Below are positions 16,446-26,176 of a stretch of DNA of 64,000 nucleotides, piece after piece. The notes beneath the pieces were generated by a model, which worked only from the letters and a program-made list of their open reading frames with translations, was not told the origin of the DNA and made no database searches. Positions within the stretch are counted from its first letter, which is position 1; each line of letters starts with the position of its first letter. This stretch comes from an uncultured Arenicella sp. GTDB taxonomy: Bacteria > Pseudomonadota > Gammaproteobacteria > Arenicellales > Arenicellaceae. The translations under genes and the position numbers were made by a program. The stretch spans positions 51,853 to 115,852 of the forward strand of contig CALAKU010000008.1 of the NCBI GenBank assembly GCA_937922925.1, read 5' to 3'.

Positions 16446-17755
16446 CTCAATGTCTCGCTGCTCTTGGCAAGTGTGTCGCCATGTTTGGCGTTCAGTAGTT
16501 TCCAAAAAAGAACAGCTTGGGCCGCGACTAGAATTGAAAAGAAGACTTGGCGCATGTTTGCCGCGCTAACTACCTGTGCTAGACCAATAGTCTGATTGTA
16601 GAGCTGACCGATGGTCGGGCGGCCAAAGAAGGATGCATCCAGTGGCGTCAATAATAGCCCGGTAAAGTGGGCACCACTTGAATCAAAGCACCAGTACGCC
16701 AGCCAAGCAAACGACATGACAACAACAGCAAACCACGCGCGGGGTACGTAACGTAGGCTGAGTAAAGCTGGTGCGATTGCCCAGGTGTAATAGTGAGCGC
16801 TGTATAGCCCAGCTAAGAAGAACGGTAATATCAGCGCCGTGGCCCCGGTTACAAAAGCGCGATCGCTATCGCGAATATGTTGTTGAATCATCCACAAGGC
16901 AGCGAAACTCGAGACCGCGATAAACGGAAGGATTAACCCGTCTTGATTGACAAAAATTGATTTCTTAAGCCATGGAATTTCTACCAAATTACTTTCTTGA
17001 ATAAACACCGATTGCAGTCCAAACCAATGCTCCATAAAACCAGGTATACGCCAAGCGACTAGAACAATCATGGCGCTTAGAATGGGTGTTCGCCAACTGC
17101 GATTCTGTCGCGCCCAAACCCATAAGGCGAAGAAAAAGGCAGGCAAAAATAGAGTGTTTATTTCCCTCGCATGCAGCGCTAATACAAACGCGAAGCTCGC
17201 TAAGATCAAGCGTTTTTGTTGTAAGCCATACGCACTAAGAATGACGAAAAATAGCGAGATTACCTCAAAGCGCCCGAAGATATAGGTGGCGTAAAGGGTG
17301 ACTGGGTTAAATAACCACAAGCATAAAATCGCTAGGCGATACGGTTGGCCCTTAAAGAACAGCCAAATAAGCCAAGCGCACAAACCATCGAAGACCAAAT
17401 AAGGTAACTTGAATAGAAACAAATGGCGGAAGACGCTGGCATCGCCGGTAAATACAAAGTGATCGGTGGTGGTTGCGCTGGCGTAAGGTACCGAGAGATA
17501 AAACAGCGTGTCGGGCGACACCATGAACGGTTTAGTGAAAAAGTAAAAGAATCGCTCCACATAAAAAATGCTAATGCGGGTAAAGCTAGGGTAATACACC
17601 GCATTTTCGCTGGCATAGTGAATACGTCGCATCTCGCTCAATAGATCCATGTGCAAGAAGAACGGCATTAAAGCCAATCGAATCAATAGAGCAAGCAGCA
17701 AACAAATCCAAAGCGCTTGTTTAGTTGTTATCGCATTATTGATGATTGGGTTCAT
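16442..17755 (-). CDS. Polytopic membrane protein, GT-C glycosyltransferase-like
   Basis: A 437-residue protein with about ten to twelve hydrophobic segments. It has the look of GT-C mannosyl- or glucosyl-type transferases that use lipid-linked sugars. An early acidic loop (FFLHMDLLSEMRRIHYA, near residue 34) sits after the first membrane segment, where GT-C enzymes keep a catalytic Asp. I cannot identify a closer family. A TTG at 17785 is in frame, but I prefer the ATG at 17755. Its stop overlaps the start of the duplicated-domain protein at 16445, so one may modify or carry the substrate of the other; this is inference. Confidence 0.68.
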   Translation of the reverse strand: MNPIINNAITTKQALWICLLLALLIRLALMPFFLHMDLLSEMRRIHYASENAVYYPSFTRISIFYVERFFYFFTKPFMVSPDTLFYLSVPYASATTTDHFVFTGDASVFRHLFLFKLPYLVFDGLCAWLIWLFFKGQPYRLAILCLWLFNPVTLYATYIFGRFEVISLFFVILSAYGLQQKRLILASFAFVLALHAREINTLFLPAFFFALWVWARQNRSWRTPILSAMIVLVAWRIPGFMEHWFGLQSVFIQESNLVEIPWLKKSIFVNQDGLILPFIAVSSFAALWMIQQHIRDSDRAFVTGATALILPFFLAGLYSAHYYTWAIAPALLSLRYVPRAWFAVVVMSFAWLAYWCFDSSGAHFTGLLLTPLDASFFGRPTIGQLYNQTIGLAQVVSAANMRQVFFSILVAAQAVLFWKLLNAKHGDTLAKSSETLR

Positions 17756-17832
17756 GATCAGCGATATCGTTTCGCTTTTGGTCAATGACTAAAGCAAGCA
17801 GTATATCAAAGCCGGGCCACGTTTAGCTTGTG

Positions 17833-18612
17833 TTACTCGACGCTCAGAACTACCGGGGTGTGGTCTGATGGGCGCTCAAGTTTGCGTGGCGATTCGTCGA
17901 TATCGCAGTCTGTTGCGCGGGCTAGCATGGCCGCTGAAGTTAGGATGAGGTCGATCCTCAATCCTGCGTTTGCTCGATAACCCGCGCCACGGTAATCCCA
18001 CCAAGAAAATCGCTCGCCTTCAGTGTGAAAGGCTCGAAAGCTATCGTATAAGCCTTCATTCATTAGGGTCTGTAGCATCAGCCGCTCCAAATCCGAGCAG
18101 TGTATTTTGCCTCGCCACGCCTTTGGATCATGAACATCTAGATCACTGGGCGTGATATTAAAGTCGCCGACTAAGACTACTTGCTCGTTGTCTGCCAGAT
18201 GTCGGCGCATGGTGTGGCGAAGCGAATTGAACCACTCGCGCTTATAAACAAACTTCTCTGAGTCTAGCGCCTGCCCATTAGGGCAATACACATTTATCAA
18301 ACGCAGTGTCGAGTTATCACTAAGTACAATCTCGGCGCTGATGTATCGGCGCATTGGGTCGTCGTAATTATCCAGATGCTTCTCAATACCACTTAGCTGA
18401 TGCCGGCTAATGATGGCAACCCCGTTATACGTTTTTTGACCTGTGTACGCGCAATGAAACCCCTGTTCTTCGAATTCTTTGATCGGAAACTCCTCATCCG
18501 TCATTTTGAGTTCTTGCAAACAAAGCACATCAGTTTGCGTTGTCTGTAACCAATCGATCACGTGGGGTAGGCGAACACGTAAGGAGTTCACATTCCATGA
18601 GGCAATTTTCAT
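17833..18612 (-). CDS. xthA: Exodeoxyribonuclease III
   Basis: A 259-residue apurinic/apyrimidinic endonuclease and 3'-5' exonuclease of base excision repair. It starts KIASWNVNSLRVRLP and carries the metal-binding Glu34 (LQELKM), GDFN near residue 150, LRIDLILTS and the terminal SDHTPV with the catalytic His. The length matches E. coli exonuclease III (268 residues). It lies 77 bases upstream of the GT-C-like gene in the same direction and could be co-transcribed, although no functional link is apparent. Confidence 0.96.
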   Translation of the reverse strand: MKIASWNVNSLRVRLPHVIDWLQTTQTDVLCLQELKMTDEEFPIKEFEEQGFHCAYTGQKTYNGVAIISRHQLSGIEKHLDNYDDPMRRYISAEIVLSDNSTLRLINVYCPNGQALDSEKFVYKREWFNSLRHTMRRHLADNEQVVLVGDFNITPSDLDVHDPKAWRGKIHCSDLERLMLQTLMNEGLYDSFRAFHTEGERFSWWDYRGAGYRANAGLRIDLILTSAAMLARATDCDIDESPRKLERPSDHTPVVLSVE

Positions 18613-18839
18613 AAACTAGCTCGCGCCGTTGATGGCGTTATTGGGCTTAATAGAAAGTATAGTTCGGGGCCGGTTCAGTTCGAAAGCAGAGTTGAAAAAA
18701 AGTCGAAAGAAAACCTGAAAGCCCAAAAAAAGGAATTGAAACTAAATAACAGCTGAAACTAAACAAAAACCAAAATTATTAAGTGTGAGAGCCGCCAGAG
18801 TTGCAGTGGTGGTGCCTTTTAATCGCGCAATAGTAAGTT

Positions 18840-19331
18840 TTAAGGCGCGTCGTCGGCTGCTTGGATTTGATAGCCGGCTTGTTCGAGAGCTCGGTCAATG
18901 TCGTTTAAATTGCCGCCTTGAATTAGTTCTGTACCGATAAACAAAGTTGGCACAATTAAGCTGTCGGTGCGTTCTAGAATCAAACTCTGCGCTTCCCTGT
19001 CATCTTGCAATGGCAATTCAGATACGGGTATGTTTTGTGAGCGTAAATGCGTTAGTACTTGGGCGCACATCTCACATTCGTCTACAACATAGACTTCTAC
19101 CGGGCTTTGATTGACCGTATTTTTGCCTGAGGCACCGTCGCTGGAGCTATTTTTGGTTGAACCCTCTTCGAGAATCTTTGCACCTTTTGGGGGCGGCTGA
19201 TCTTGATAAGAAACGCGGCCTTCTTTATCAACCCATTTGTAGAGTTTGCTGGCGTTAGCGGCGGGGCTGCTCAGTAATAAGCCAATCGCAAACAAGGCGA
19301 CGCCACTGGAAATCAAAAATTTTATGTTCAT
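18840..19331 (-). CDS. DUF4124 domain fused to glutaredoxin-like domain
   Basis: A 163-residue exported protein. A signal peptide (cleavage near ANA/SKL, residue 28) is followed by a DUF4124 motif (KLYKWVDKEGRVSYQDQPP, residues 29-47) and a low-complexity Ser/Gly linker. The C-terminal glutaredoxin/thioredoxin-like domain (from about residue 77) has the redox motif Cys86-E-M-Cys89 and a cis-Pro (VPTLFIG). DUF4124 is common in gammaproteobacterial periplasmic proteins of unknown role. The fusion would place a thiol-redox domain in the periplasm. It is monocistronic. Confidence 0.86.
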   Translation of the reverse strand: MNIKFLISSGVALFAIGLLLSSPAANASKLYKWVDKEGRVSYQDQPPPKGAKILEEGSTKNSSSDGASGKNTVNQSPVEVYVVDECEMCAQVLTHLRSQNIPVSELPLQDDREAQSLILERTDSLIVPTLFIGTELIQGGNLNDIDRALEQAGYQIQAADDAP

Positions 19332-19519
19332 AAATTGATGAATAGCGCATTTTTAACAAGATTACCAGTATTCGCAGATTAGAGGTCTATGCGCGCAGTT
19401 ATATGGCTATTTTTCGCAATTGGGTTCAGCAACTTACGTTCTGTTAACGCATCTTGCTTCGCGCCGATAAAACTCATAATCTCGGTGTAATCTAATCTTC
19501 CGCTTTGACTAACCCTACT

Positions 19520-20002
19520 ATGTTTTATCGACCGTCTTTTCGCCAAGTTATTTTTTCTGTATTCATCAGCCTGCCAATGGTTGCCTATAGCCAAACCGAA
19601 CTTGAACAATTCGAAGAGGTTGCCGAGGCAATGTCTGCAAAAATGAATGAGTTGTTCTTAGTTCAAGACCCTAGCCTCAAAGAAGTGCTGCCTTCCACGG
19701 ATTGGGATGACGAGTTTCGTAGTGCCGCAAAATGCGTGCTTGATTTGTATCGCAGCGAAGCCGGAGATGAGTTTGTCGCGCAAATGTTGGAAAACGGAAA
19801 AAAATTCGCGAGTTCCGAACTCACTAATTTTGACGACATCGAAAAAGCACTCGACTTTATGCCTGATGGCATTAGTGATGCCCGCCAAATAGCGATTAGC
19901 CAAGAGTGTGGCATGACCGATTTAACACTCAAGCGCATGCAAGAAAGCGGTTTTACCGATGCGCTAAGAGGGAAGGCACCAGCGGCAAACGAAAGCGAGT
20001 AG
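19520..20002 (+). CDS. Hypothetical exported protein
   Basis: A 160-residue protein with a signal peptide (RQVIFSVFISLPMVAYS, cut near residue 24) and an acidic, helical mature part. Two Cys (AAKCVLD and SQECGMT) could pair. I do not recognise the family. A TTG at 19505 is in frame, but the ATG at 19520 fits the signal peptide better. It converges with lysA, 22 bases away. Confidence 0.72.
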   Translation: MFYRPSFRQVIFSVFISLPMVAYSQTELEQFEEVAEAMSAKMNELFLVQDPSLKEVLPSTDWDDEFRSAAKCVLDLYRSEAGDEFVAQMLENGKKFASSELTNFDDIEKALDFMPDGISDARQIAISQECGMTDLTLKRMQESGFTDALRGKAPAANESE

Positions 20003-20024
20003 AGCCAGAGCGGTAGCCGCAGGT

Positions 20025-21275
20025 TTAGTCGAGAATCGATTCGCCTGCGGTAAGCTGTTGCAAGGTTTCTCGCTCGCGTACTAAGTGCGCTACATTGCCG
20101 TCAACCATAACCTCAGCAGGTCGGCGGCGTGTGTTGTAGTTGTTGGCCATAACGAACCCATACGCACCAGCGGATTGCACTGCTAACAGGTCACCGGCTT
20201 TTACTGCAAGCGTGCGCTCATAGCCTAGTACATCGGCGGATTCGCAGACGGGGCCGACCACATCTAATACTTGGCTTGGTTCGCTGTGATTGCTGGCGTT
20301 GATAATATCGTGATATGCCTGGTACAAAGATGGGCGAAGCAAGTCGTTCATGCCAGCATCAACGATGGCAAACTGCTTGCTCGCATTTTGTTTCAGATAT
20401 TCAACTCGCGTGAGTAAAATACCGGCATTGCCAGCAATGTAGCGCCCGGGTTCTATTGCGATGGGCAAGGAAATGCCGCGCGCCTTAATGCCATTTAGCA
20501 TGGCGCCCACATATTCTTGTGCAGTCGGTGGTGTTTCGCCTTGATAGTCAATGCCGAGCCCGCCACCTAAATCCAGTTGTTGCAAGGCAATGCCGTTGTC
20601 GGCGAGGCGTTCAACCAAATCCAGTACTCGCTCGAGGGCATCACTGAATGGGCTGGTTTTGGTGATCTGAGAGCCGATATGGCACGCTATGCCATGCACT
20701 TCAATATTGGGCAAGGAGGCGGCTCGTTGGTAGGCCTCAAATGCGGCGTCCATACGCACGCCGAACTTGTTTTCTTCCAAACCGGTTGAAATGTAGGGAT
20801 GTGTTTGTGGGTCTACATCGGGGTTTACTCGAAAGGCAATTGCGGCACGCACGCCAAGCTGGCTAGCAACGTCTTGCACTCGATCAAGTTCGGCCAATGA
20901 TTCGATGTTGATGCTTCGTACGCCTTTTTCGAGAGCGTATCTGAGTTCGGCTTCGCTTTTAGCAACCCCAGAGAAAACCACTTTGCTGGGGTCGCCGCCG
21001 GCTTGCAACACCCGATGCAATTCCCCTTGAGAAACAATGTCAAACCCGGAGCCAAGGCGAGCTAAGACATTTAGCACCGCCAAGTTGCTATTGGCCTTAA
21101 CCGCGTAGCAAATAGTATGCGGGTGTGAACCAAAAGCACTATCTAAATCGCGCCACCGATGCTCTAAAGCGGCACGAGAATATACATAGGTCGGGGTGCC
21201 ATGTCGTTGAGCAATGTCATGCACGGCTACGTCTTCGGCGAATAGCCGACCATTTTGGTATGCGAAAAAATTCAT
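20025..21275 (-). CDS. lysA: Diaminopimelate decarboxylase
   Basis: A 416-residue PLP enzyme that decarboxylates meso-diaminopimelate to L-lysine, the last step of lysine synthesis. The PLP Lys is Lys60 (CYAVKANSN). The Gly-rich phosphate-binding stretch is GGGLGIDYQ, and the second-subunit active-site Cys is in VGPVCESADVLG. The length is as usual for the bacterial type III fold enzymes. It is the last gene of an argH-lptM-lysA run, with 27 bases between lptM and lysA. Confidence 0.97.
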   Translation of the reverse strand: MNFFAYQNGRLFAEDVAVHDIAQRHGTPTYVYSRAALEHRWRDLDSAFGSHPHTICYAVKANSNLAVLNVLARLGSGFDIVSQGELHRVLQAGGDPSKVVFSGVAKSEAELRYALEKGVRSINIESLAELDRVQDVASQLGVRAAIAFRVNPDVDPQTHPYISTGLEENKFGVRMDAAFEAYQRAASLPNIEVHGIACHIGSQITKTSPFSDALERVLDLVERLADNGIALQQLDLGGGLGIDYQGETPPTAQEYVGAMLNGIKARGISLPIAIEPGRYIAGNAGILLTRVEYLKQNASKQFAIVDAGMNDLLRPSLYQAYHDIINASNHSEPSQVLDVVGPVCESADVLGYERTLAVKAGDLLAVQSAGAYGFVMANNYNTRRRPAEVMVDGNVAHLVRERETLQQLTAGESILD

Positions 21276-21302
21276 TTGATTTGGCGCTAAATTGCGCCCA
21301 GA

Positions 21303-21542
21303 TTATTCCCCTTCGGGGTCGTTGGTCTCGCTCTCGTCTTGGACTTCTAACACGGCTTCAGATTCGCTTTCGCTACCATCGTCCGGCGAGATTTCATTGG
21401 GCAGGCCTTCTTGAGTTCGAGTGATATCCTCAGGTGGCCGGTCTACAATTAAGGGGCCTTTTTGACCACACGCACTTAACGTAAAGGCTAGGATTAGGCA
21501 CGCAATCGCGCTGTACTGTGTTTTATTAAGCTTTTTCATCAT
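21303..21542 (-). CDS. lptM: LPS translocon maturation lipoprotein LptM (YifL-like)
   Basis: A 79-residue lipoprotein with the family signature LSACGQKGPL (acylated Cys25) and a short acidic, disordered tail. LptM (formerly YifL) helps the LptD-LptE translocon mature by promoting its disulphide bonding, as shown in E. coli. Position next to lysA, here between argH and lysA, is the classic neighbourhood. It starts one base after the argH stop, so it is co-transcribed. The tail is longer and more acidic than in E. coli. Confidence 0.9.
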   Translation of the reverse strand: MMKKLNKTQYSAIACLILAFTLSACGQKGPLIVDRPPEDITRTQEGLPNEISPDDGSESESEAVLEVQDESETNDPEGE

Positions 21543-21543
21543 C

Positions 21544-22962
21544 TTATTTTTTATGTAAAGTCATTGCGCTTGCAAGTCGTTGTCGCGCATCGGCTAGGGC
21601 TTCGGCTACCCGCGCGGGCGCAGTGCCGCCGAAGTGCTTGCGCGAATTTACCGAGCCTTCGAGGCTAAGCACGTCGTAAACATCGTCTTCGATCATCTCA
21701 CCAAACGATTTTAGCTCGTCGAGTGATAGCTCGTTTAGGGCCTTTTTGTGCTCGATGGCGTATTGCACGGTGCCACCGACGATGGCATGTGCATCTCGAA
21801 AGGGCACCTCGCGTCGTACCAGGTACTCGGCCAAATCGGTGGCTGTAGCATAGCCTTTGAGCGCCGCGTATTCCATGTTTTCGGGTAAAAAACGAATGCT
21901 TGGAATCATCGCGGCAAACACCTGTAAGCTACTATGCAGTGTATCAATGGTGTCGAAAATCGGTTCTTTGTCTTCTTGGTTATCGCGGTTGTAAGCCAAG
22001 GGTTGGCTTTTCATCAATACCAATAGCGCTTGGAGGTTGCCAATCACACGGCCACTTTTGCCTCGAACCAATTCAGCAATATCTGGGTTTTTCTTTTGCG
22101 GCATGATGCTTGAACCGGTACAAAAAGCATCACCAATTTCAATAAATCGATAGCTCTCTGAGGCCCACAAAATCAGTTCCTCGCAGAAGCGCGATAAATG
22201 CATCATCACCAAGCTTGCATTGGCTGCAAATTCGATCAAAAAGTCGCGATCAGACACCGCATCCAACGAGTTGCGGCTGGGCCGATCAAAGTCTAAGAGT
22301 TCGCAGGTTAGGTCGCGGTCTAGGGCAAAGCTGGTCCCGGCTAAGGCGGCTGAGCCTAATGGCATTACGTTGATGCGTGTTCGTGCGCCTTCAAAGCGTT
22401 CGGTATCACGCTCGAGCATTTCATTCCAAGCCAACAAATGATGCGCCAAGCTAATCGGTTGCGCGACTTGCAGATGCGTGTAGCCGGGCATAATGGTCTT
22501 GATGTGCTGATCAGCTTGATCGAGTAAAGCCGTTTGCAGTGCGTTGATAAGCTCCGTGGTTTGATCGCTGGCTTCACGTAAGTAGAGCCGAATGTCGGTG
22601 GCCACTTGGTCATTGCGTGAACGACCGGTGTGCAGTTTTTTGCCGGCGTCGCCGATGGCCTGAGTGAGACGCGCCTCGATATTCATATGCACGTCTTCGA
22701 ATTCGGGAGACCACTCAAATTGGTCTGCTTCTATCTGCGCCTCAATGTCACTCAAGCCTTGCTCAATTGACTTTGCTTCGTCATTGGTGATGACACCAAT
22801 TTTGGCCAGCATTTTGCTGTGGGCGATAGAGCCTCGAATATCTTGACGATACAAGCGCGCGTCGAAGCTGATCGATTCAGTAAAAGCCTCTACTAAGGCA
22901 TCCGTGGCTTGGGTAAATCGCCCGCCCCAGAGCTTGCTTGACGAATTTTTTGAGTCCGACAT
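21544..22962 (-). CDS. argH: Argininosuccinate lyase
   Basis: A 472-residue enzyme that splits argininosuccinate into arginine and fumarate. The superfamily signature [12 protein letters not shown] lies near residue 285. The N-terminal KLWGGRF and the catalytic HTGRSRNDQ (near 112) and TGLV-type loops are as expected. It is a homotetramer in known members. It begins the argH-lptM-lysA unit. Its start is divergent from hemC/D, with a 218-base intergenic region that must hold both promoters. Confidence 0.97.
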   Translation of the reverse strand: MSDSKNSSSKLWGGRFTQATDALVEAFTESISFDARLYRQDIRGSIAHSKMLAKIGVITNDEAKSIEQGLSDIEAQIEADQFEWSPEFEDVHMNIEARLTQAIGDAGKKLHTGRSRNDQVATDIRLYLREASDQTTELINALQTALLDQADQHIKTIMPGYTHLQVAQPISLAHHLLAWNEMLERDTERFEGARTRINVMPLGSAALAGTSFALDRDLTCELLDFDRPSRNSLDAVSDRDFLIEFAANASLVMMHLSRFCEELILWASESYRFIEIGDAFCTGSSIMPQKKNPDIAELVRGKSGRVIGNLQALLVLMKSQPLAYNRDNQEDKEPIFDTIDTLHSSLQVFAAMIPSIRFLPENMEYAALKGYATATDLAEYLVRREVPFRDAHAIVGGTVQYAIEHKKALNELSLDELKSFGEMIEDDVYDVLSLEGSVNSRKHFGGTAPARVAEALADARQRLASAMTLHKK

Positions 22963-23180
22963 CGGAATCCAATTGCTGAATTAAATCAGCGCGAATTATA
23001 GCTTAGAAGGTGCTCGTCAAGGCAAAAAAGTCGAACCAGACAGCATCTACGAACTGAGCTTGAACCGCGTCGCAGGAAAAGTAAAATCGGCCTTGTTTAT
23101 CTTGAGCCTAAGGCCAGCAGACTGTGGTAAAGTCGTCGAGCCTTGCCAATCTAATTTAAGACTGACCACCTGACCCTACA

Positions 23181-24866
23181 ATGAAAGCAATCAAAATCGC
23201 CACTCGTAATAGCCCACTCGCACTTTGGCAGGCCAATTACGTTCGCGACATATTGCTTGAAGTGCATAGAGGTATAGAAGTAGAGCTGATCCCTATGACT
23301 ACCCGCGGTGATAAGTTATTAGATAGAAGCTTGGCTACCGTTGGCGGCAAAGGCTTGTTTCTCAAAGAGCTCGAAGAAGCATTGCTGAATAAAACCGCCG
23401 ATATTGCGGTGCATTCAATGAAAGACGTGCCGGTCAGTCAGCCCGAAGGTTTGGAGATAGTTTCGGTGATGCAACGCGAAGACCCTCGCGATGCTTTTGT
23501 CTCGAATCGCTTCCAAAATCTCTATGCGATTCCTGAGGGCGGCAAGGTTGGCACATCGAGTTTACGGCGCGTAGCGCAATTAAAACATGCGTTTCCAAAA
23601 TTGGAGTTCTTGGAGTTGCGCGGTAACGTTAATACGCGCTTACAAAAACTGGATCGGGGCGATTTCGACGGCATCATCTTGGCAGCCGCAGGCCTTAAAC
23701 GTTTGGGTTTGAGTGATCGAATAAAGCAATATATATCGCCAACCCTTTGTCTGCCGGCAGTGGGCCAGGGCATCGTGGGCATTGAATGTCGAATTGATGA
23801 TTTCGATATTCGTCGACTGATGGAACCACTCAACGACAAACACAGTGAGCTGGTGATAAGCGCAGAGCGCGCATTAAACGCTGAATTACAAGGCGGCTGC
23901 CAAGTGCCTGTAGGCGGCTTCGCTGAAGTCGACAAAGGCCGTATGACATTGCGCGCCGTGGTCGGCGAGCCTGACGGATCTCGCTTGTTAAATGTCGATG
24001 AAACTGTCGATAGTATTTCTATAGCCGATGCTAAGGCCTTGGGTAAGCGGCTAGCCCATGGCTTGCTCGATCAAGGTGCGGGTGTCATTTTAAATTCGGT
24101 CTCCGCCCATCACCTATCTGATAAGCCTTCGGTTATTATGACTCGCCAATATCGTTACCTTGGCAATATGGGCGAAATTTTGCACCGGCTCGATTACAAC
24201 GCTGTCCACATTCCCGCTATTGGTGTCGAACCGACCAGCAATGCTCGCAGTGACCTGCGTTTTTTGGATGCCTACAGCGACATTGTTTTCGTGTCGCGAA
24301 ATGCGGTAACAATTGGTATGCAAATCATCGCCGATCGCGGTGGGCTGCCGGCTTCGGTGCAAGCCATGGCGGTGGGCGCAGAAACCGCAAAGCAATTATA
24401 TAATTACGGTGTTGATGCCTTGTTTCCAAGTCACGGCAATGGGGCCCAAGCCTTGTTGGATGTCGAGCAATTGAGCGAGCTTAAGGGGCGAAATATTTTG
24501 GTTGTGCGCGGCGAACAGGGTTTGCAATGGCCCGCCGAGGAAATGGCAAAACGCGGTGCCAATGTCACCGAGGCCATTTGCTACCGGCAGGTGATACCCG
24601 AGTTCAGCGAGTCGCGCTTGATCAAAGTGATGCAGCAACTCGATGGCGTTGCTGGCGTATTTGCGCATAGCCCCAACGCCATTCGTAATTTAGTTCTTAT
24701 TGCCGGTGATATGCGCGATCGCTTGCTGAATGCAAATTTGATCGCAGGCAGCGAGGCCATTGCTGAAGCTGCGCGTCAGCTTAACTGGACGGGCCAGATT
24801 CGTGTGGCGGACTCGCCAACCAACAAAGATATGATGATCGCGTTCTCGGCGCAGTTTGAGGCGTAG
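23181..24866 (+). CDS. Fused porphobilinogen deaminase and uroporphyrinogen-III synthase
   Basis: A single 561-residue frame carrying two heme enzymes. Residues 1-305 are HemC: IKIATRNSPLALWQAN, VHSMKDVPVSQP, GNVNTRL, and the dipyrromethane-cofactor Cys240 in LQGGCQVPVGGF. Residues from about 315 (SVIMTRQYRYLGNM) to the end are HemD, with FVSRNAV, GAETAKQL, VVRGEQG and FAHSPNAI. Together they convert porphobilinogen to uroporphyrinogen III, so the unstable hydroxymethylbilane would pass between linked domains. In most gammaproteobacteria hemC and hemD are separate adjacent genes. No stop or frameshift separates them here, and the linker is short (about 10 residues). hemX and hemY follow. Confidence 0.95.
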   Translation: MKAIKIATRNSPLALWQANYVRDILLEVHRGIEVELIPMTTRGDKLLDRSLATVGGKGLFLKELEEALLNKTADIAVHSMKDVPVSQPEGLEIVSVMQREDPRDAFVSNRFQNLYAIPEGGKVGTSSLRRVAQLKHAFPKLEFLELRGNVNTRLQKLDRGDFDGIILAAAGLKRLGLSDRIKQYISPTLCLPAVGQGIVGIECRIDDFDIRRLMEPLNDKHSELVISAERALNAELQGGCQVPVGGFAEVDKGRMTLRAVVGEPDGSRLLNVDETVDSISIADAKALGKRLAHGLLDQGAGVILNSVSAHHLSDKPSVIMTRQYRYLGNMGEILHRLDYNAVHIPAIGVEPTSNARSDLRFLDAYSDIVFVSRNAVTIGMQIIADRGGLPASVQAMAVGAETAKQLYNYGVDALFPSHGNGAQALLDVEQLSELKGRNILVVRGEQGLQWPAEEMAKRGANVTEAICYRQVIPEFSESRLIKVMQQLDGVAGVFAHSPNAIRNLVLIAGDMRDRLLNANLIAGSEAIAEAARQLNWTGQIRVADSPTNKDMMIAFSAQFEA

Positions 24867-24975
24867 TCGCCGCTCAATAAAATAGCCAGCATTGCAAAAA
24901 TCCGTAACAGTAACCCTAGGCCCCACGCAGGCTGTGCTACACTTTTGCGCCTATTGAGAGCCATCTTTTTTTGTA

Positions 24976-26175
24976 ATGTCAGATCAATCAAAAGCCGATT
25001 CTAATGTCGAAGTTCCAGCTGAAAGCAGTGCCGACACCACAGCCAAAACCACCGCTCAAAGTAAGGTAGAAGCTCACGGTGAAAGCAGCGTCGAACCCCA
25101 AACAACAGCGCCCAAGAGCACGCCGATAGCGCAGCAGGCTGCACCGGTCGTCGTCAAATCGGGTCGTGGTTTGGCGGTATTTGCCATCTTGCTGTCTCTG
25201 TTGGCCTTAGCTGGGGCAGGTTTCACGTTTTATCAAACCCAAATCATTGCGCCGCAGCAGGAAAGCCGACTCGCCGTTGGAGTGGCCGAGATAGGCGGGC
25301 AGGTAAGCCGATTGGGTGACCACATTCAACGCCTTCAAGTTGCTCAAGACGATGTCGTCGCTTCCGCGGTACTGGATGCCAAACTGGCCGAAGCGGTAAG
25401 CAACACCGACGTAAAGATTCGCAACATTAGAGATTCGCAACAAGAGGTCACCAACATTGTGACCAAACTTAGCGACGATTTGGCGCGCGGCACGAAAGAG
25501 TACGCCATTTCTGAAGTGGCCCAGCTATTGAAGCAAGCCAACCATTCGGTCAATTTTGCTAAAGACCCTGCCGCGGCAATCAATGCATTAAAATTGGCAG
25601 ACGCTCAGCTCAAAGAATTAGCCGACCCCCGCTATTCAGCAATAAGACAACGCGTGAATGAAGAAATCGCAAGCTTACAAGCGGTGAGAGTCGTTGATGT
25701 TGAACAGATCACTGGCCAATTGCGAGGGCTTGAAAGCACCATTCCCAGCCTGCCTTTAGAAAACGATACGCCAGTTCTTGGTGAGGTTGAAGTTGCGAGC
25801 GTTGAGGGCGAGACCGGCATTCGAGCTGGCTTGAGAGCCATGTGGAAAGACTTGGTTGCTATTTTGCAACCCCAGCGTATTGATCAAGCGCCCAAGGCTT
25901 TATTGGCACCTGAACAGCGTTATTTTTTGGATCAAAATATTCAATTGCAACTCACTAAAGCCCAACTCAGTGTATTACAAAATCGCCAAAGCGAATATCG
26001 CGCTAGCTTATCGTCAGCTGGAGATTGGTTGCGCGGCTATTTTGATCTGCGAGATCAAGAAGTGACCAAGGCTCTTGCCAAGCTTGATGAGTTAAGCAAG
26101 TTGGAGCTAGCCAGCGAGTTACCGACCATTGCAGGCTCCTATGATGAACTGCAAAAAGTTTCAGGTGGGCAATAA
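24976..26175 (+). CDS. hemX: HemX-like protein (uroporphyrinogen-III C-methyltransferase-like)
   Basis: A 399-residue protein in the HemX family. A disordered Ser/Thr/Ala/Lys-rich N-terminus of about 55 residues is followed by one membrane segment (residues about 56-80, GLAVFAILLSLLALAGAGF) and a coiled-coil-rich periplasmic domain. The family is often named after a methyltransferase, but the protein lacks a SAM site, and its real role beside the heme genes is unclear. It lies between hemC/D and hemY, as in E. coli hemCDXY, and its TAA is one base before the hemY ATG. Confidence 0.88.
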   Translation: MSDQSKADSNVEVPAESSADTTAKTTAQSKVEAHGESSVEPQTTAPKSTPIAQQAAPVVVKSGRGLAVFAILLSLLALAGAGFTFYQTQIIAPQQESRLAVGVAEIGGQVSRLGDHIQRLQVAQDDVVASAVLDAKLAEAVSNTDVKIRNIRDSQQEVTNIVTKLSDDLARGTKEYAISEVAQLLKQANHSVNFAKDPAAAINALKLADAQLKELADPRYSAIRQRVNEEIASLQAVRVVDVEQITGQLRGLESTIPSLPLENDTPVLGEVEVASVEGETGIRAGLRAMWKDLVAILQPQRIDQAPKALLAPEQRYFLDQNIQLQLTKAQLSVLQNRQSEYRASLSSAGDWLRGYFDLRDQEVTKALAKLDELSKLELASELPTIAGSYDELQKVSGGQ

Positions 26176-26176
26176 A

